Shown piece by piece: positions 30,846 through 39,626 of a DNA stretch of 64,000 bases. The position numbers and the translations under genes are program-made. Origin of the DNA: DATDAH01 sp963823495 (GTDB taxonomy: Bacteria > Actinomycetota > Acidimicrobiia > Acidimicrobiales > DATDAH01); the NCBI GenBank assembly GCA_963823495.1, contig CAWGLV010000001.1:2914001-2978000 (forward strand). Direction: 5' to 3'. Each line of letters begins with the position of its first letter. Position 1 is the first letter of the stretch. Below the pieces are notes generated by a model that searched no databases, was not told the DNA's origin, and worked only from the letters and a program-made list of their open reading frames with translations.

Positions 30846-31999
30846 CCGGATCCGACGGGCGCTGGTCCGACGCCACCCAGGTCCTGGCCGTTCGGGCCGC
30901 TACGGCCGACCACGACGAGGCCGTGGCGGCATGGCGGGAGCTGACCACCAGCGTGGACCTGGCCGACCTCTGGGACGCGGAGGTCTACCGGTTGCTGGCG
31001 CTGGTGTGGCGCCACCTCGGCGAGAGCGTCGGGGCCGAGCACATCGAGCGCCTCAAGGGCATCTACCGGAAGTCGTGGGTGCAGAACCAACATCACCTCC
31101 GCCACGCGTCCGAACTGGTCGGCCGGCTGGCCGACCAGGACATCGACTCCCTGCTGCTCAAGGGTCTGCCTCTTTCGCTTCTCTACTACGACGACCTGGC
31201 AGCCCGGCCCATGGGCGACGTCGACCTGCTCGTTCCCCCCGACCAGGCCGAGCCCGCATGGCGACTGCTCGAGGGACTCGGTTACGAGACGATCAGCGTC
31301 CGCAGCCGCCACCCCTCGCGCTGGGAGCAGGAGGGTGACGACGATTGGTATCGACGATTGCGCCACGCCCGCGGGTTCCGTCGGGGTCCGCTGGACGTCA
31401 TCGACCTGCACACGACGATCAGCCTCGACTTCGTGGCCGCCGACCCCGGCGTGGCCGACACCACGGCGCTGTGGGCCGACGCCCGGCCGCTGGACCTGCG
31501 GGGCACGGCGGCGAGGACGCTGTCGCCGGCCCACCACCTGTTCCACGCCATCGTCCACGGCCTCGGGGCGTCCGAGGAGGCCGAGTTGCGCTGGGTGCCC
31601 GACGCCCTGACGATCCTGGCCGTGGCCGGCGACGACATCGACTGGGGGGCCTTCGTGGCCGCGGCCGAGCACCACCGGTGCAGCCTGCTCGTCGGCGAAG
31701 GTGTCGACCACCTCGTCGAGGTCTGGGACGCACCGATCCCGGCCGATGTCGCCCTCCGCCTCCGGGACGTTCCCCACGATCGCCGGGAGACGGTCCTGCG
31801 CTGGATCCGCCGCCGGTCGGGACAGCGCCTGGTGGGCAGCGGCTATGCGGCCGGGTTGTTCGTCACCAGCACCCGCGGCCTGGGGGCACTGGGCACGGCG
31901 GTCCGGGCCCCGGGGTTCCTGGCCGACCACTGGCAGGTCGCTCCTCGCCACCTGCCGATGGTGCTGGCCCACAAGCTGCGGGCCGGGCGGTCGGGGTGA
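30842..31999 (+). CDS. Nucleotidyltransferase-fold protein (NTP_transf_5 type)
   Basis: A 385-residue protein. The nucleotidyltransferase-fold core reads DIDSLLLKGLPLSLLYYDD-L, then ARPMGDVDLLVPPDQ with the paired aspartates. An upstream helical segment is HIERLKGIYRKSWVQNQHHL and a C-terminal helical part contains LSPAHHLFHAIVHGLGA. This matches the uncharacterised NTP_transf_5 family often found next to PqqD-like and HprK-like genes and in polysaccharide loci. It presumably transfers a nucleotidyl or phosphoryl group, but no substrate is known. GTGA overlaps link it to both neighbours. Confidence 0.8.
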   Translation: MTGSDGRWSDATQVLAVRAATADHDEAVAAWRELTTSVDLADLWDAEVYRLLALVWRHLGESVGAEHIERLKGIYRKSWVQNQHHLRHASELVGRLADQDIDSLLLKGLPLSLLYYDDLAARPMGDVDLLVPPDQAEPAWRLLEGLGYETISVRSRHPSRWEQEGDDDWYRRLRHARGFRRGPLDVIDLHTTISLDFVAADPGVADTTALWADARPLDLRGTAARTLSPAHHLFHAIVHGLGASEEAELRWVPDALTILAVAGDDIDWGAFVAAAEHHRCSLLVGEGVDHLVEVWDAPIPADVALRLRDVPHDRRETVLRWIRRRSGQRLVGSGYAAGLFVTSTRGLGALGTAVRAPGFLADHWQVAPRHLPMVLAHKLRAGRSG

Positions 32000-32847
32000 G
32001 CGACGCCGTCCGCGTTCCCGACGAGCCGCCACCCGAGCTCCGCTATCGCCGTCCCCTCGAGCTCGGCCGCTCGCTCCGTGTGCTGTGGCGCTCACGCGAG
32101 CTGGTGGTGACCCTCACCGAGCGGGAGATCCGCGCCCGCTACAAGAGCGCCACCCTCGGCGTGGCTTGGGCGGTGGTCAACCCGCTGCTGTTGATGCTGG
32201 TGTTCACGGTCTTCGTGAACCGTGTGGTCGACGTCGACACCGGCGGCGTGCCCTATGCCCTCTTCACCTACGTCGCCCTCATTCCGTGGACGTTCTTCTC
32301 CCAGGCGATCGCCTTCGGCGGCCCGCTCCTGGTGGCCGAGCGCGACCTCATCACCCGGGTCGCCTTCCCCCGCGAGACCTTGTCGCTGTCATCGGTCGGC
32401 GTGGCCGGCTTCCATGCCGCCATGTCGCTGCCCGCGCTGGCCGTGGTGTTCCTCATCACCGGCACCGGGCCCTGCTCGACCTCGGTCTGGGTGCCCGTGC
32501 TGATGATCATCCAGGTGGCCTGGACCGCCGGCGTGGTGTTGGGGTTGTCCTCGACGCTCGTCTACTGGCAGGACCTCCGCCAGACGATTCCGTCGCTCCT
32601 GCAGATCGGCCTCTTCGCCACGCCGGTGGCCTACGGCACGGCGGCCGTGCCGCCCGACCTGCTCCGGCCCTACACGGTCCTGAACCCGATGGTCGGCGTC
32701 ATCGACGGCTACCGACGCACCGTCCTGTTGGGTGAGGCCCCCCAGACCGACCTGCTCGTGCTCAGCGCCCTCGGCGCGGCGATCGCCCTCATCGCGGGCT
32801 ATGCCCTCTTCAAGCGCCTCGAAGGCGGGTTCGCCGATGTCGCCTGA
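31996..32847 (+). CDS. ABC-2 type polysaccharide exporter, membrane subunit
   Basis: A 283-residue permease with six predicted helices. The cytoplasmic start LRVLWRSRELVVTLTEREIR then ARYKSATLGVAWAVVNPLLL is characteristic of Wzm/TagG-like ABC-2 exporters, and PFVALIPWTF-like (YVALIPWTFFSQAIAFGG) and LNPMVGVIDGYRRTVLLGEA are the other hallmarks. With the adjacent ATPase it should move a completed lipid-linked glycan or other envelope polymer across the inner membrane. The start is a GTGA overlap; its end overlaps the ATPase start by 11 bases. Confidence 0.9.
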   Translation: MSDAVRVPDEPPPELRYRRPLELGRSLRVLWRSRELVVTLTEREIRARYKSATLGVAWAVVNPLLLMLVFTVFVNRVVDVDTGGVPYALFTYVALIPWTFFSQAIAFGGPLLVAERDLITRVAFPRETLSLSSVGVAGFHAAMSLPALAVVFLITGTGPCSTSVWVPVLMIIQVAWTAGVVLGLSSTLVYWQDLRQTIPSLLQIGLFATPVAYGTAAVPPDLLRPYTVLNPMVGVIDGYRRTVLLGEAPQTDLLVLSALGAAIALIAGYALFKRLEGGFADVA

Positions 32848-33578
32848 GCTTCCGGCGGGCTCGGTCGATGCCGACCGCCTCTGGAAGCACTTCCGAGCCG
32901 ATCCCCGTGAGGGCCTGATGGGCCGTCTGCGCCTGCCGCGCCGCGACGCCGACCGCCGGCGGTGGGCGCTGCGCGATGTCAGCCTCCGCATCGCGCCGGG
33001 CGAGGCGGTCGGCATCGTCGGCGTCAACGGGTCGGGCAAGTCCACCCTGCTGAAGATCCTGTCCCGCACCATGGACCCCACCGCGGGACGGCTCACCGTC
33101 GCCGGTCCGGTGGGTGCACTGGTCGAACTGCAGGCCGGGCTGCACCCGGAGCTGAGCGGACGGGAGAACGCGGTGGCCTACGGCACCCTGCTCGGCCTGA
33201 GCCGTCGCCAGGCCCGTGAAGGGCTGGGGGAGATCCTCGCCTTCGCGGGCGTCGAGGAGGCCGCCGACCGCCAAGTCAAGTTCTACTCGACGGGCATGCG
33301 CCTCCGGCTGGGCTTCTGCCATCGCCGCGCACCTCGACACGCCGCTGCTGCTCGTCGACGAGGTGCTGGCCGTCGCCGACGTCCGCTTCCAGCAGGCGGG
33401 TCTCGAGCGACTGCAGGCGCTGCACACCCGCGGGACCACGGTGGTGATGGTCTCCCACGACCTCGACTCGATCGAGCGCATCTGCGACCGGGCGGTGTGG
33501 CTCGACCGGGGCACGCTGCGGGCCGACGGGGCGGCGGCCGACGTGGTCGCCGACTACCGGGCGGCGAACCGCCGGTGA
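32837..33578 (+). CDS. ABC exporter ATPase (Wzt/TagH-like), apparent frameshift
   Basis: The first frame encodes ALRDVSLRIAPGEAVGIVGV then NGSGKSTLLKILSRTMDPT (Walker A), LVELQAGLHPELSGRENA, and the C-loop area KFYSTGMRLRLGF. One extra T at about 33317 shifts the frame. AIAAHLDTPLLLVDEVLAVA (Walker B with catalytic glutamate), the SHD switch histidine and CDRAVWLDRGTLRADG continue in the next frame to 33578. The repaired protein of about 246 residues is a short polysaccharide-exporter ATPase with no extra glycan-binding C-terminal domain. It pairs with the permease just upstream. Confidence 0.85.
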
Positions 33579-34741
33579 CCGGGCCCCGACGGGTCATCGT
33601 CGCCCACAACCGCTATCGGGGCGCGCTGCCGTCGGGCGAGAACACCGTCGTGGCCGCCGAGGTGGAGCGGCTGCGGTCGGCGGGCGTGACCGTCGACCTG
33701 CTGATCGCCGAGAGCGACGACATCGGCGGGCTCGGGCTCGTCGATCGCCTCGCCCTGCCGCTGGCGCCGACCTGGTCGGCGACCACCCGTCGCCGCTTCC
33801 GGTCCCTGGTCGCCGCCGCCCGGCCCGACGTGGTCCACCTGCACAACCCGTACCCGCTTCTCTCCCCGATGATCGTGCGGTGGGCGAAGGCGGCCGGGCT
33901 GCCGGTCGTGCAGACGGTCCACAACGTCCGCCACGCGTGCCTGGCCGGGACGTGGTTCCGCGACGGCCAGGAGTGCCGGGACTGCGTGGGTCGGACCGTT
34001 GCCCTTCCCGGAGTGCGCCACGGCTGCTACGCCACCGGGCGGGGCGCCAGCGCGGCCCTGGCCGGATCGCTCGTCGCCCACCGCGGGACCTGGCGGCTGG
34101 TCGACCGCTTCCTCGCCGTGTCCGAGTCGGTCACCGAGGCGCTGTCGGCGGCCGGCATCCCGGACGACCGGGTCGAGGTGCGGCCGAACGGGGTCGACGA
34201 CCCCGGTGCGCCGACGCCACCGGTCGGCCGCCAGGTGCTCTTCGCCGGCCGCCTGGCCGACGACAAGGGCGTTCCGCTGCTGTTGGCGGCTTGGCGAGCC
34301 GCACCCCCACCGGGAGCGACGCTGCGCCTCGCGGGCGAGGGGCCCCGACGAGACCTGGTCGAGGCCGCGGCGGCGGCCGACCCCTCCATCACCTGGCTCG
34401 GGGTCCTCGACCGCGAGGCGATGCGGGCCGAGATGGACGCGGCCGCCGTGGTGGTCGTGCCGTCCGCGTCACCCGAGGCCTGTCCTGCGGTCGTGCTGGA
34501 GGCCTTCGCCGCCGGGCGACCCGTGGTGGCCGGCGCCATCGGCGGCCTGACGGAACTGGTCGATGACACGGTGGGTGCGATCAGCGAGCTCCGGCCGGAT
34601 GCGCTGACCTCGGCGGTCACCACGGCCCTCGGTGACGCCGTCGCCCTCGGCGCGGCAGCCCGCCGTCGCTATGAGGAGCGGTACACGGCGACCCGGTCCC
34701 TCGATCGCCTGCTCGCGGTCTACGACGAGCTGGCCGCCTGA
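33575..34741 (+). CDS. GT4 glycosyltransferase
   Basis: A 388-residue GT-B enzyme. The N-terminal acceptor domain opens RRVIVAHNRYRGALPSGEN. It includes VVHLHNPYPLLSPMIVRWAK, plus the cysteine-bearing RDGQECRDCVGRTVALPGVR stretch seen in some family 4 enzymes. The donor half has VLFAGRLADDKGVPLLLAAW and the EX7E-type motif SASPEACPAVVLEAFAAGRP. The GTG start overlaps the ABC ATPase stop as GTGA. Its 3' end overlaps the convergent ligase-like gene by 22 bases. Donor and acceptor are unknown. Confidence 0.88.
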   Translation: MTGPRRVIVAHNRYRGALPSGENTVVAAEVERLRSAGVTVDLLIAESDDIGGLGLVDRLALPLAPTWSATTRRRFRSLVAAARPDVVHLHNPYPLLSPMIVRWAKAAGLPVVQTVHNVRHACLAGTWFRDGQECRDCVGRTVALPGVRHGCYATGRGASAALAGSLVAHRGTWRLVDRFLAVSESVTEALSAAGIPDDRVEVRPNGVDDPGAPTPPVGRQVLFAGRLADDKGVPLLLAAWRAAPPPGATLRLAGEGPRRDLVEAAAAADPSITWLGVLDREAMRAEMDAAAVVVVPSASPEACPAVVLEAFAAGRPVVAGAIGGLTELVDDTVGAISELRPDALTSAVTTALGDAVALGAAARRRYEERYTATRSLDRLLAVYDELAA

Positions 34742-36165
34742 TCGACGGCCCCGGAGCCTCCCGACCAGGCATCGGAGAGCTCCGTCGGACCGGGACGAGC
34801 CGAAGCCGTCAGCCACCACAGGAATCCGCAGGCCGACCACAGCACGATGGCGCCCTGGGGGCTCTCGAGGTACACGTCGGTCAGGCCCACGACCAGGGCC
34901 GCGGCCAGGCCGCCGCGGGCCGCCCGTACCGCGGGGCGGTCGGCCACGGCGGCGCCCACCTGACTCCGGCGGGTCGAGGTGACCGAGAGGACGACCACCG
35001 CCGTGAAGGCGATGGCCGTGAGCAGTCCGGCCCGTCCCGCCAGGGAGAGGAAGATGTTGTGCGGCAGTCGGAGCACCAGGGGATCGTCGGCGTCCTCGGG
35101 CTGGACGACGCCGTAGCGCACGGCGAGGTTGTCGCCCCACCCGTGGCCGTGCAGCACCATGCGGTGATCCTCGACGTCGGTCCAGATGTCCGACCACCAG
35201 TCCGTCCGCCATCGAGCGGTGTCCGCCGCATCGCCGCTGTCCGTCCCGTCGTCGCCTGCGGTCAGCGAGGCCGCCGACGACACCAGTCCGTCGAAGCTCA
35301 ACTCTCGCGTGTCGATCCGCACACTCGCGCCCGAGACGAACAGGAAGAGCAGGAGGAGCGTTGCGCCCAGGGCGATGCGGGCGACCGAGCGCAGGTGGTG
35401 TCGGAAGACGACCAGGCCGCCGACGCCCAGGGCGATCAGGGCCCCGCGACTGCGCGCCCCCACCAGCAGGGCGGCCAGCACCCAGAGGCAGAGGAGGACC
35501 ACCCGAGCGTAGGAACGGTCGTCCCGCCGGAAGTCCTTGAACACCACGGGCATGAAGATCACCAACGCCACCGAGACGTCGGTGGACTTCGTCAGGAGCA
35601 CGGGCACCCCCGAAGGCCAGTTCGGCAACGAACCCCCCTTGGTCAGGAGGCTGAAGAGCGCGCCCGGGAGGTCGACCACGAGTCGGAGGGCGAGGACGGC
35701 CAGCACCGGCACGACCACCGCAGCCGAGCGTCGGAGCCACCGGTCCAGCAGGTCGAGCACGGCCCCGGCCCCGACCGCGGCCTCGTGCCGCCGAAGGAGG
35801 TCGTAGGTCGCCCACGAGAAGAGGGCGTAGTAGACGACGGCGAAGCCTCGTAGCGACTCGAGGGCGACCGGACCGTCCGGACGGATCAGGTCGAACAGCA
35901 CCTGGACCGTGCCGAGCAGCAGCAACGCCGCGGTCAGCACGGCCGGAGGTGACGTGGGGATCCGCATCGTCGGCCGCACGCTCGCGGCGAGCAGGACGGC
36001 CAGGAGGACCTCCCCGACGAACAGCGGCGGGATGCCGAAGTGGGAGAACCCCTTGCCGAGGGCGAGGTAGCCGGCGAGGCAGACGCCGAGGAGGCTCAGG
36101 ACGAACGGCGGCGAGGCGATCGGCCGCGTCGCCGGCACCGGTGCGGTCGTCGCTGCCCTGTTCAT
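34720..36165 (-). CDS. O-antigen-ligase-like membrane protein (Wzy/WaaL type)
   Basis: A 481-residue protein with about eleven helices. The long periplasm-facing loop (SGASVRIDTRELSFDGLVSS through WWSDIWTDVEDHRMVLHGHG and DNLAVRYGVVQ) and PHNIFLSLAGRAGLL are hallmarks of the O-antigen ligase/polymerase superfamily, with HN in the PHN motif. It would polymerise or ligate lipid-linked glycans outside the inner membrane. The ATG at 36165 follows the WecG-like stop by seven bases, so it ends a minus-strand operon that begins with a GT2 at 39543. Confidence 0.85.
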   Translation of the reverse strand: MNRAATTAPVPATRPIASPPFVLSLLGVCLAGYLALGKGFSHFGIPPLFVGEVLLAVLLAASVRPTMRIPTSPPAVLTAALLLLGTVQVLFDLIRPDGPVALESLRGFAVVYYALFSWATYDLLRRHEAAVGAGAVLDLLDRWLRRSAAVVVPVLAVLALRLVVDLPGALFSLLTKGGSLPNWPSGVPVLLTKSTDVSVALVIFMPVVFKDFRRDDRSYARVVLLCLWVLAALLVGARSRGALIALGVGGLVVFRHHLRSVARIALGATLLLLFLFVSGASVRIDTRELSFDGLVSSAASLTAGDDGTDSGDAADTARWRTDWWSDIWTDVEDHRMVLHGHGWGDNLAVRYGVVQPEDADDPLVLRLPHNIFLSLAGRAGLLTAIAFTAVVVLSVTSTRRSQVGAAVADRPAVRAARGGLAAALVVGLTDVYLESPQGAIVLWSACGFLWWLTASARPGPTELSDAWSGGSGAVDQAASSS

Positions 36166-36172
36166 CGCCGGC

Positions 36173-36934
36173 TCACCCTGACCCGGACAGCAGTCGGGGG
36201 CGCTGGCGGGCCAGTTCCCGGAGGAAGATCGTGTTGCCGAGTACGTAACGGCCGGCGAGGCGCCGCGGCTCGGTCGCCCAGCGGAACGCCCACTCGAGAC
36301 CCATCCGCGCCAGCACCGGTGGGGCCTGGCGCTTGGCCCCGGCCAGGAAGTCGAAGGCGGCCCCGACCCCGACCAGCACGCCCGACACCCGATCCCGCAC
36401 GCGGTGGGCCAGTTCGTCCTGTCGGGGTGTGCCCAGGGCCACCCAGACCACATCGGCGTCCACTTCGGCGATCCGGCTCGCGGCCGCGTCGACGACGTCG
36501 GCGGTCAGCGGGGCGAACGGTGGGGCGTCGACCGCGACGATCTCGACGCCCGGATAGCTCGTCCGGAGCCGGTCGGCCACGGCCGACACCACCTCGGGAC
36601 GGCCGCCGTAGAGGTGGTGGCGGACGCCGTCGACCCGACCGAGGTCGACCACCCGGACGAGCAGGTCGGGCCCGTAGACCCGCTCGTGGAGTGGGAGGCC
36701 GAGGCGACGGGCGACCCAGACCAGCGGCATGCCGTCGGGTACCACCAGGTCGCCGTGGGCGAGTGCGTCCCGATGGGCCGGATCCCTCGTGGCACAGGCC
36801 AGCGACCAGGCGTTGGCCAGGTGCACCGCCGCCCCGGTACCCGCCCGTCCGAGGCGCAGGACCTCACCGGCTGCCTCGTCGAGGCCGACACCGTCGATGG
36901 GGATGCCGCTGCAGGTGAACCGCTGTCCGGTCAC
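36173..36934 (-). CDS. WecG/TagA/CpsF-family glycosyltransferase (GT26)
   Basis: A 253-residue protein. Its core is typical of GT26: VHLANAWSLACATRDPAHRD, LVVPDGMPLVWVARRLGLPL with the catalytic aspartate, RVYGPDLLVRV, HHLYGGRPEVV and VWVALGTPRQDELAHR, then GVGAAFDFLAGAKRQAPPVL and GLEWAFRWATEPRRLAGRYV. Such enzymes add ManNAc(A)-type or other sugars to a polyprenyl-linked primer on the inner leaflet. The GTG start overlaps the preceding GT4 stop (GTGA). It fits the lipid-carrier sugar transferase two genes upstream. Confidence 0.9.
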   Translation of the reverse strand: MTGQRFTCSGIPIDGVGLDEAAGEVLRLGRAGTGAAVHLANAWSLACATRDPAHRDALAHGDLVVPDGMPLVWVARRLGLPLHERVYGPDLLVRVVDLGRVDGVRHHLYGGRPEVVSAVADRLRTSYPGVEIVAVDAPPFAPLTADVVDAAASRIAEVDADVVWVALGTPRQDELAHRVRDRVSGVLVGVGAAFDFLAGAKRQAPPVLARMGLEWAFRWATEPRRLAGRYVLGNTIFLRELARQRPRLLSGSG

Positions 36935-38103
36935 GACACCGGTACCACCGCACGGTGGTAGTGCCGATCGATCTCGTCGGGCAGCCGGTCGGCGGCCCAC
37001 CAGTCGAGCGACTCGACGGCCGGAAGCCGTTCGAGCGCGGCGGCGAGAGCTGCGGGTGCGTGGCGGTCGGCGGGCACCGCCAACCCGGCGACGGGCGTGC
37101 GGGCCAGCTCGGGGGGTCCGCCGCGGTCGATGCACACCACGGGCACACCCAGGCTCAGGGCCTCGCCGACGGCGAAGGGAGCGGAGTCGTGCAGCGAAGG
37201 GAAGAGGAAGGCGTCGGCGTCGCCCAGTGCGGCCACGACCTCGGCCCGGGGTCGTTGGCCCCAGAAGGTGACCCGATCGGCCACCCCCAGACGACGGGCC
37301 AGGCGTCGAGCGGGTGCCAGTTGGGGACCGGTCCCGAAGACGTCGAGGTGCCAGCCGGGGGCGGCGGCCACCGCAGCGACCGCGAGACGCGGGCCCTTCC
37401 ATGCCTCCAGGCGACCGGCGAACACCGCTCGTCTCCCCGGGGTCGCCGGAGCGGCCGACGCCCCGCCCGAGAGCTCGGGCAGCCGGATGGCCACGTTGGG
37501 GGCCACTTCGACGGGGCCAGAGTCGGCGAAGCGGCGAGCCACGTCGCGGTTCTGAGCCAGGACCAGGGTCGCGGCGGCGGCCATCTGGTCACCGAAGAGC
37601 CGCCGGGCCGGGCGGGTGACCAGCTCTCTCAGGAGATCGGTCGCCAAGCCTCGGGCCCCCAGCCAGCGGGCCATGCGGAGCGATGTGGGCGTGGCGCCGC
37701 CCACGGGCCCCCAGACGAACGGCAGGCCCGGCACCGAGGCCAGGGCCGTCGGCTGCCAGTCCACGGCCCAGGTCAGGTGGTGACCCAGATCGAAGCGGTG
37801 CTCGTCGTGCAGACGGGCGAAGACCGCCCGCGCCGCCCGCTGCCAGCGCCAGTACCGCACGTGGGCCCGACCCGGCACCGGTAGGTCGTGGATCGGGCCG
37901 ACCTCCTCCTCGAGGAAGTGGACGGATTCGAGGCCCTCAGGCCGGTACCCCGCCAGGGCGCGGCGCACCGGGTCGGCATGGCGGTCGCTGGTGACCAGCC
38001 AGACCTGGTGACGCTCGGCGGCCGCCATGGCCCACTCCCAGCCCGCGCCGGGCTCCGAGCCTCGGTGGGGCTCGCAGGCGTAGGCGCTGATCAGGACCCG
38101 CAA
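36931..38103 (-). CDS. GT4 glycosyltransferase
   Basis: A 390-residue GT-B enzyme. It starts MRVLISAYACEPHRGSEPGA with the glycine-rich GSEPGAGWEWA typical of a family 4 subgroup. LGHHLTWAVDWQPTALASV and PFVWGPVGGATPTS form the acceptor half. AVFAGRLEAWKGPRLAVAAV and DAFLFPSLHDSAPFAVGEAL form the donor half with the catalytic glutamate. The start codon appears to be TTG at 38103, since no better start lies nearby. It follows the sugar transferase by 24 bases and overlaps the WecG-like gene by GTGA. Confidence 0.87.
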   Translation of the reverse strand: MRVLISAYACEPHRGSEPGAGWEWAMAAAERHQVWLVTSDRHADPVRRALAGYRPEGLESVHFLEEEVGPIHDLPVPGRAHVRYWRWQRAARAVFARLHDEHRFDLGHHLTWAVDWQPTALASVPGLPFVWGPVGGATPTSLRMARWLGARGLATDLLRELVTRPARRLFGDQMAAAATLVLAQNRDVARRFADSGPVEVAPNVAIRLPELSGGASAAPATPGRRAVFAGRLEAWKGPRLAVAAVAAAPGWHLDVFGTGPQLAPARRLARRLGVADRVTFWGQRPRAEVVAALGDADAFLFPSLHDSAPFAVGEALSLGVPVVCIDRGGPPELARTPVAGLAVPADRHAPAALAAALERLPAVESLDWWAADRLPDEIDRHYHRAVVPVS

Positions 38104-38127
38104 CGGCCGTGTTCGCCTTTCTCACCC

Positions 38128-38754
38128 TCAGGCAGGGTGGTCGCCGATCCCTGCGACCACCGGCTCCGCCCGGGCCGACCAGGCGGGCACGTCCCCGAGG
38201 CTCCCGATCGGCGCGCTGCCGACCAGTCCGATGGCCGTCCGCCAGAGGATCCACAGGTCCAGGCGAAGGCCCCGGGCGGTCACGTAGTAGTCGTCGTACT
38301 CGGGATGGTCCGCGATCATCGCCTCGACACTCCGGCTCACCTGCCAGAGCCCGGTGAGACCGGGCCGCACCTGCGTGCGTCGCTCGGCGAAGGCCGGGTC
38401 GAAGAGGTGCTGGAGCTCGACGAGCTCGGGGCGGGGCCCGACCAGGCTCATCGAGCCGGCCAGCACGTTGAGGAGCTGAGGTAGCTCATCGAGGTGGTAC
38501 GCCCGCAGCAGGCGGCAGGCACCGTTCGGTCGGTGCGCCACCAGTTGTGCCTTGGGCAGCGACGTCGGCGTACGCGGGTGCAGGGTCCGGATCTTGACCA
38601 CCCTGAACCTGCGGCCACCCTGCCCGACCCGGGTCTGGGTGAAGAACGGCCACCCGCGGAAGGAGCCGAAGCTGACCAGCGCGCCGACCAGGATCACCGG
38701 CGAGAGCACGACCAGGAGCACCGTGGCCCCGACCAGATCGCCCATCCGCTTCAT
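38128..38754 (-). CDS. Undecaprenyl-phosphate sugar phosphotransferase (short form)
   Basis: A 208-residue bacterial sugar transferase. One membrane segment (GDLVGATVLLVVLSPVILVG) is followed by the catalytic domain: FTQTRVGQGGRRFRVVKIRT, then LDELPQLLNVLAGSMSLVGP-RPE, and VRPGLTGLWQVSRSVE. It starts a glycan by placing a sugar-1-phosphate on the lipid carrier. There is no large N-terminal membrane domain, as in WcaJ, so it is the minimal PglC-like form. The ATG at 38754 has GGAGG six bases upstream and is preferred to the longer frame. Confidence 0.9.
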   Translation of the reverse strand: MKRMGDLVGATVLLVVLSPVILVGALVSFGSFRGWPFFTQTRVGQGGRRFRVVKIRTLHPRTPTSLPKAQLVAHRPNGACRLLRAYHLDELPQLLNVLAGSMSLVGPRPELVELQHLFDPAFAERRTQVRPGLTGLWQVSRSVEAMIADHPEYDDYYVTARGLRLDLWILWRTAIGLVGSAPIGSLGDVPAWSARAEPVVAGIGDHPA

Positions 38755-38841
38755 GTGACACCTCCGCCCGCTGGCCAACCGAGCGTAACGGCTGTGGCGG
38801 GACGACATCTCGGGCCGCGAGGCCGGGGGGCGGAGACCGCC

Positions 38842-39543
38842 TCAAACCCGCGGATCGGGGTCGACCGCCCGGCCTTCGACGATTCGTCGTCGCAGGGCTC
38901 TGGTCGTGTCCGACCGCAGCTGGCCACGGTCGTGGCTCCAGTTCCCGTCGTGCAGTCGCCGCCGGTAGAGCGGGTCCGGGTGCACGGCGATGATCACCCC
39001 TGCCCGCTTGGCTCGCGTCAGCCACTCGAGGCCGTCGGCACTTCCGGCGGTGACGTCGAAGGGCCCCACCCGGTCGAGCACCGTCCGCCGCACCAGGGCC
39101 GCGAAGGGCTCGACCCCGCCGACATCGCCGAAGATGCGGTCCCGGGGACGGCCGGCCAGGGCTTGGGAGCCGGGCGCGACCAACAGTTCGTGGCGGGCCA
39201 GCACCAACCCCACTTCGGGGTGCTGGTCGAGGTGACGAACCTGCGCTTCGATCCGGCCCGGCAGCATCACGTCGTCGGCATCGGCGTGGGCGATCATCTC
39301 GCCTCGGGCCACCGCGATCGCCGCGTTGCGGGCGGCGCTCGCCCCCTGGTTCTGCCCCAGGCGCAGGACGTGGACACCGGGCCGGGCTTCGGCGACCGCC
39401 GCGCTGTCGTCGGTGGAGCCGTCGTCGACCACGATGCACTCGAGCGAGCGGTAGGTCTGTGCGGCGACACCGTCGAGCGCCTCGGCCAGGTACCGGGCCT
39501 GGTTGAAGACCGGGATCACCACGCTGACCCGGGGCTCGTCCAT
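38842..39543 (-). CDS. GT2 glycosyltransferase
   Basis: A 233-residue GT-A enzyme: MDEPRVSVVIPVFNQARYLA, ECIVVDDGSTDDSAAVAEA, GASAARNAAIAVARGEMIAH and the DXD region ADADDVMLPGR. Its acceptor half includes LVRRTVLDRVGPFDVTAGSA. It heads the minus-strand operon that continues with the sugar transferase, GT4, WecG-like and ligase-like genes. The TAGGCT hexamer is exactly six bases before the ATG, so the mRNA is probably leaderless. The divergent gene at 39600 has the same arrangement. Confidence 0.87.
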   Translation of the reverse strand: MDEPRVSVVIPVFNQARYLAEALDGVAAQTYRSLECIVVDDGSTDDSAAVAEARPGVHVLRLGQNQGASAARNAAIAVARGEMIAHADADDVMLPGRIEAQVRHLDQHPEVGLVLARHELLVAPGSQALAGRPRDRIFGDVGGVEPFAALVRRTVLDRVGPFDVTAGSADGLEWLTRAKRAGVIIAVHPDPLYRRRLHDGNWSHDRGQLRSDTTRALRRRIVEGRAVDPDPRV

Positions 39544-39549
39544 CAGGGG

Positions 39550-39555
39550 AGCCTA
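39550..39555 (-). promoter_or_regulatory. Probable -10 of the minus-strand glycan operon (leaderless)
   Basis: TAGGCT on the minus strand, six bases before the GT2 ATG at 39543. Confidence 0.5.
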
Positions 39556-39587
39556 CGAAGCACGGCGGCCGGTCGAGGGGCCGCCGT

Positions 39588-39593
39588 TACGCT
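39588..39593 (+). promoter_or_regulatory. Probable -10 of the 39600 uORF and tandem-GT2 gene
   Basis: TACGCT, six bases before the GTG at 39600 that opens a short upstream ORF. Confidence 0.5.
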
Positions 39594-39599
39594 CCGGCC

Positions 39600-39626
39600 G
39601 TGTCCCCTCCGGCCTGGCGCCCGTGA
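39600..39626 (+). CDS. 8-aa leaderless upstream ORF
   Basis: GTG at 39600 encodes MSPPAWRP and stops at TGA 39624-39626, which overlaps the GTG (39623) of the glycosyltransferase gene. The hexamer spacing points to 39600 as the first transcribed base, so ribosomes loading there would end exactly at the next start. The proline-rich peptide could tune initiation. There is no direct proof. Confidence 0.4.
   Translation: MSPPAWRP

Noticed and set aside
31345..31995. Long second-frame open reading into the ABC permease
   Set aside because: It is the out-of-frame shadow of the NTP_transf_5 gene; the permease starts at the GTGA overlap at 31996.
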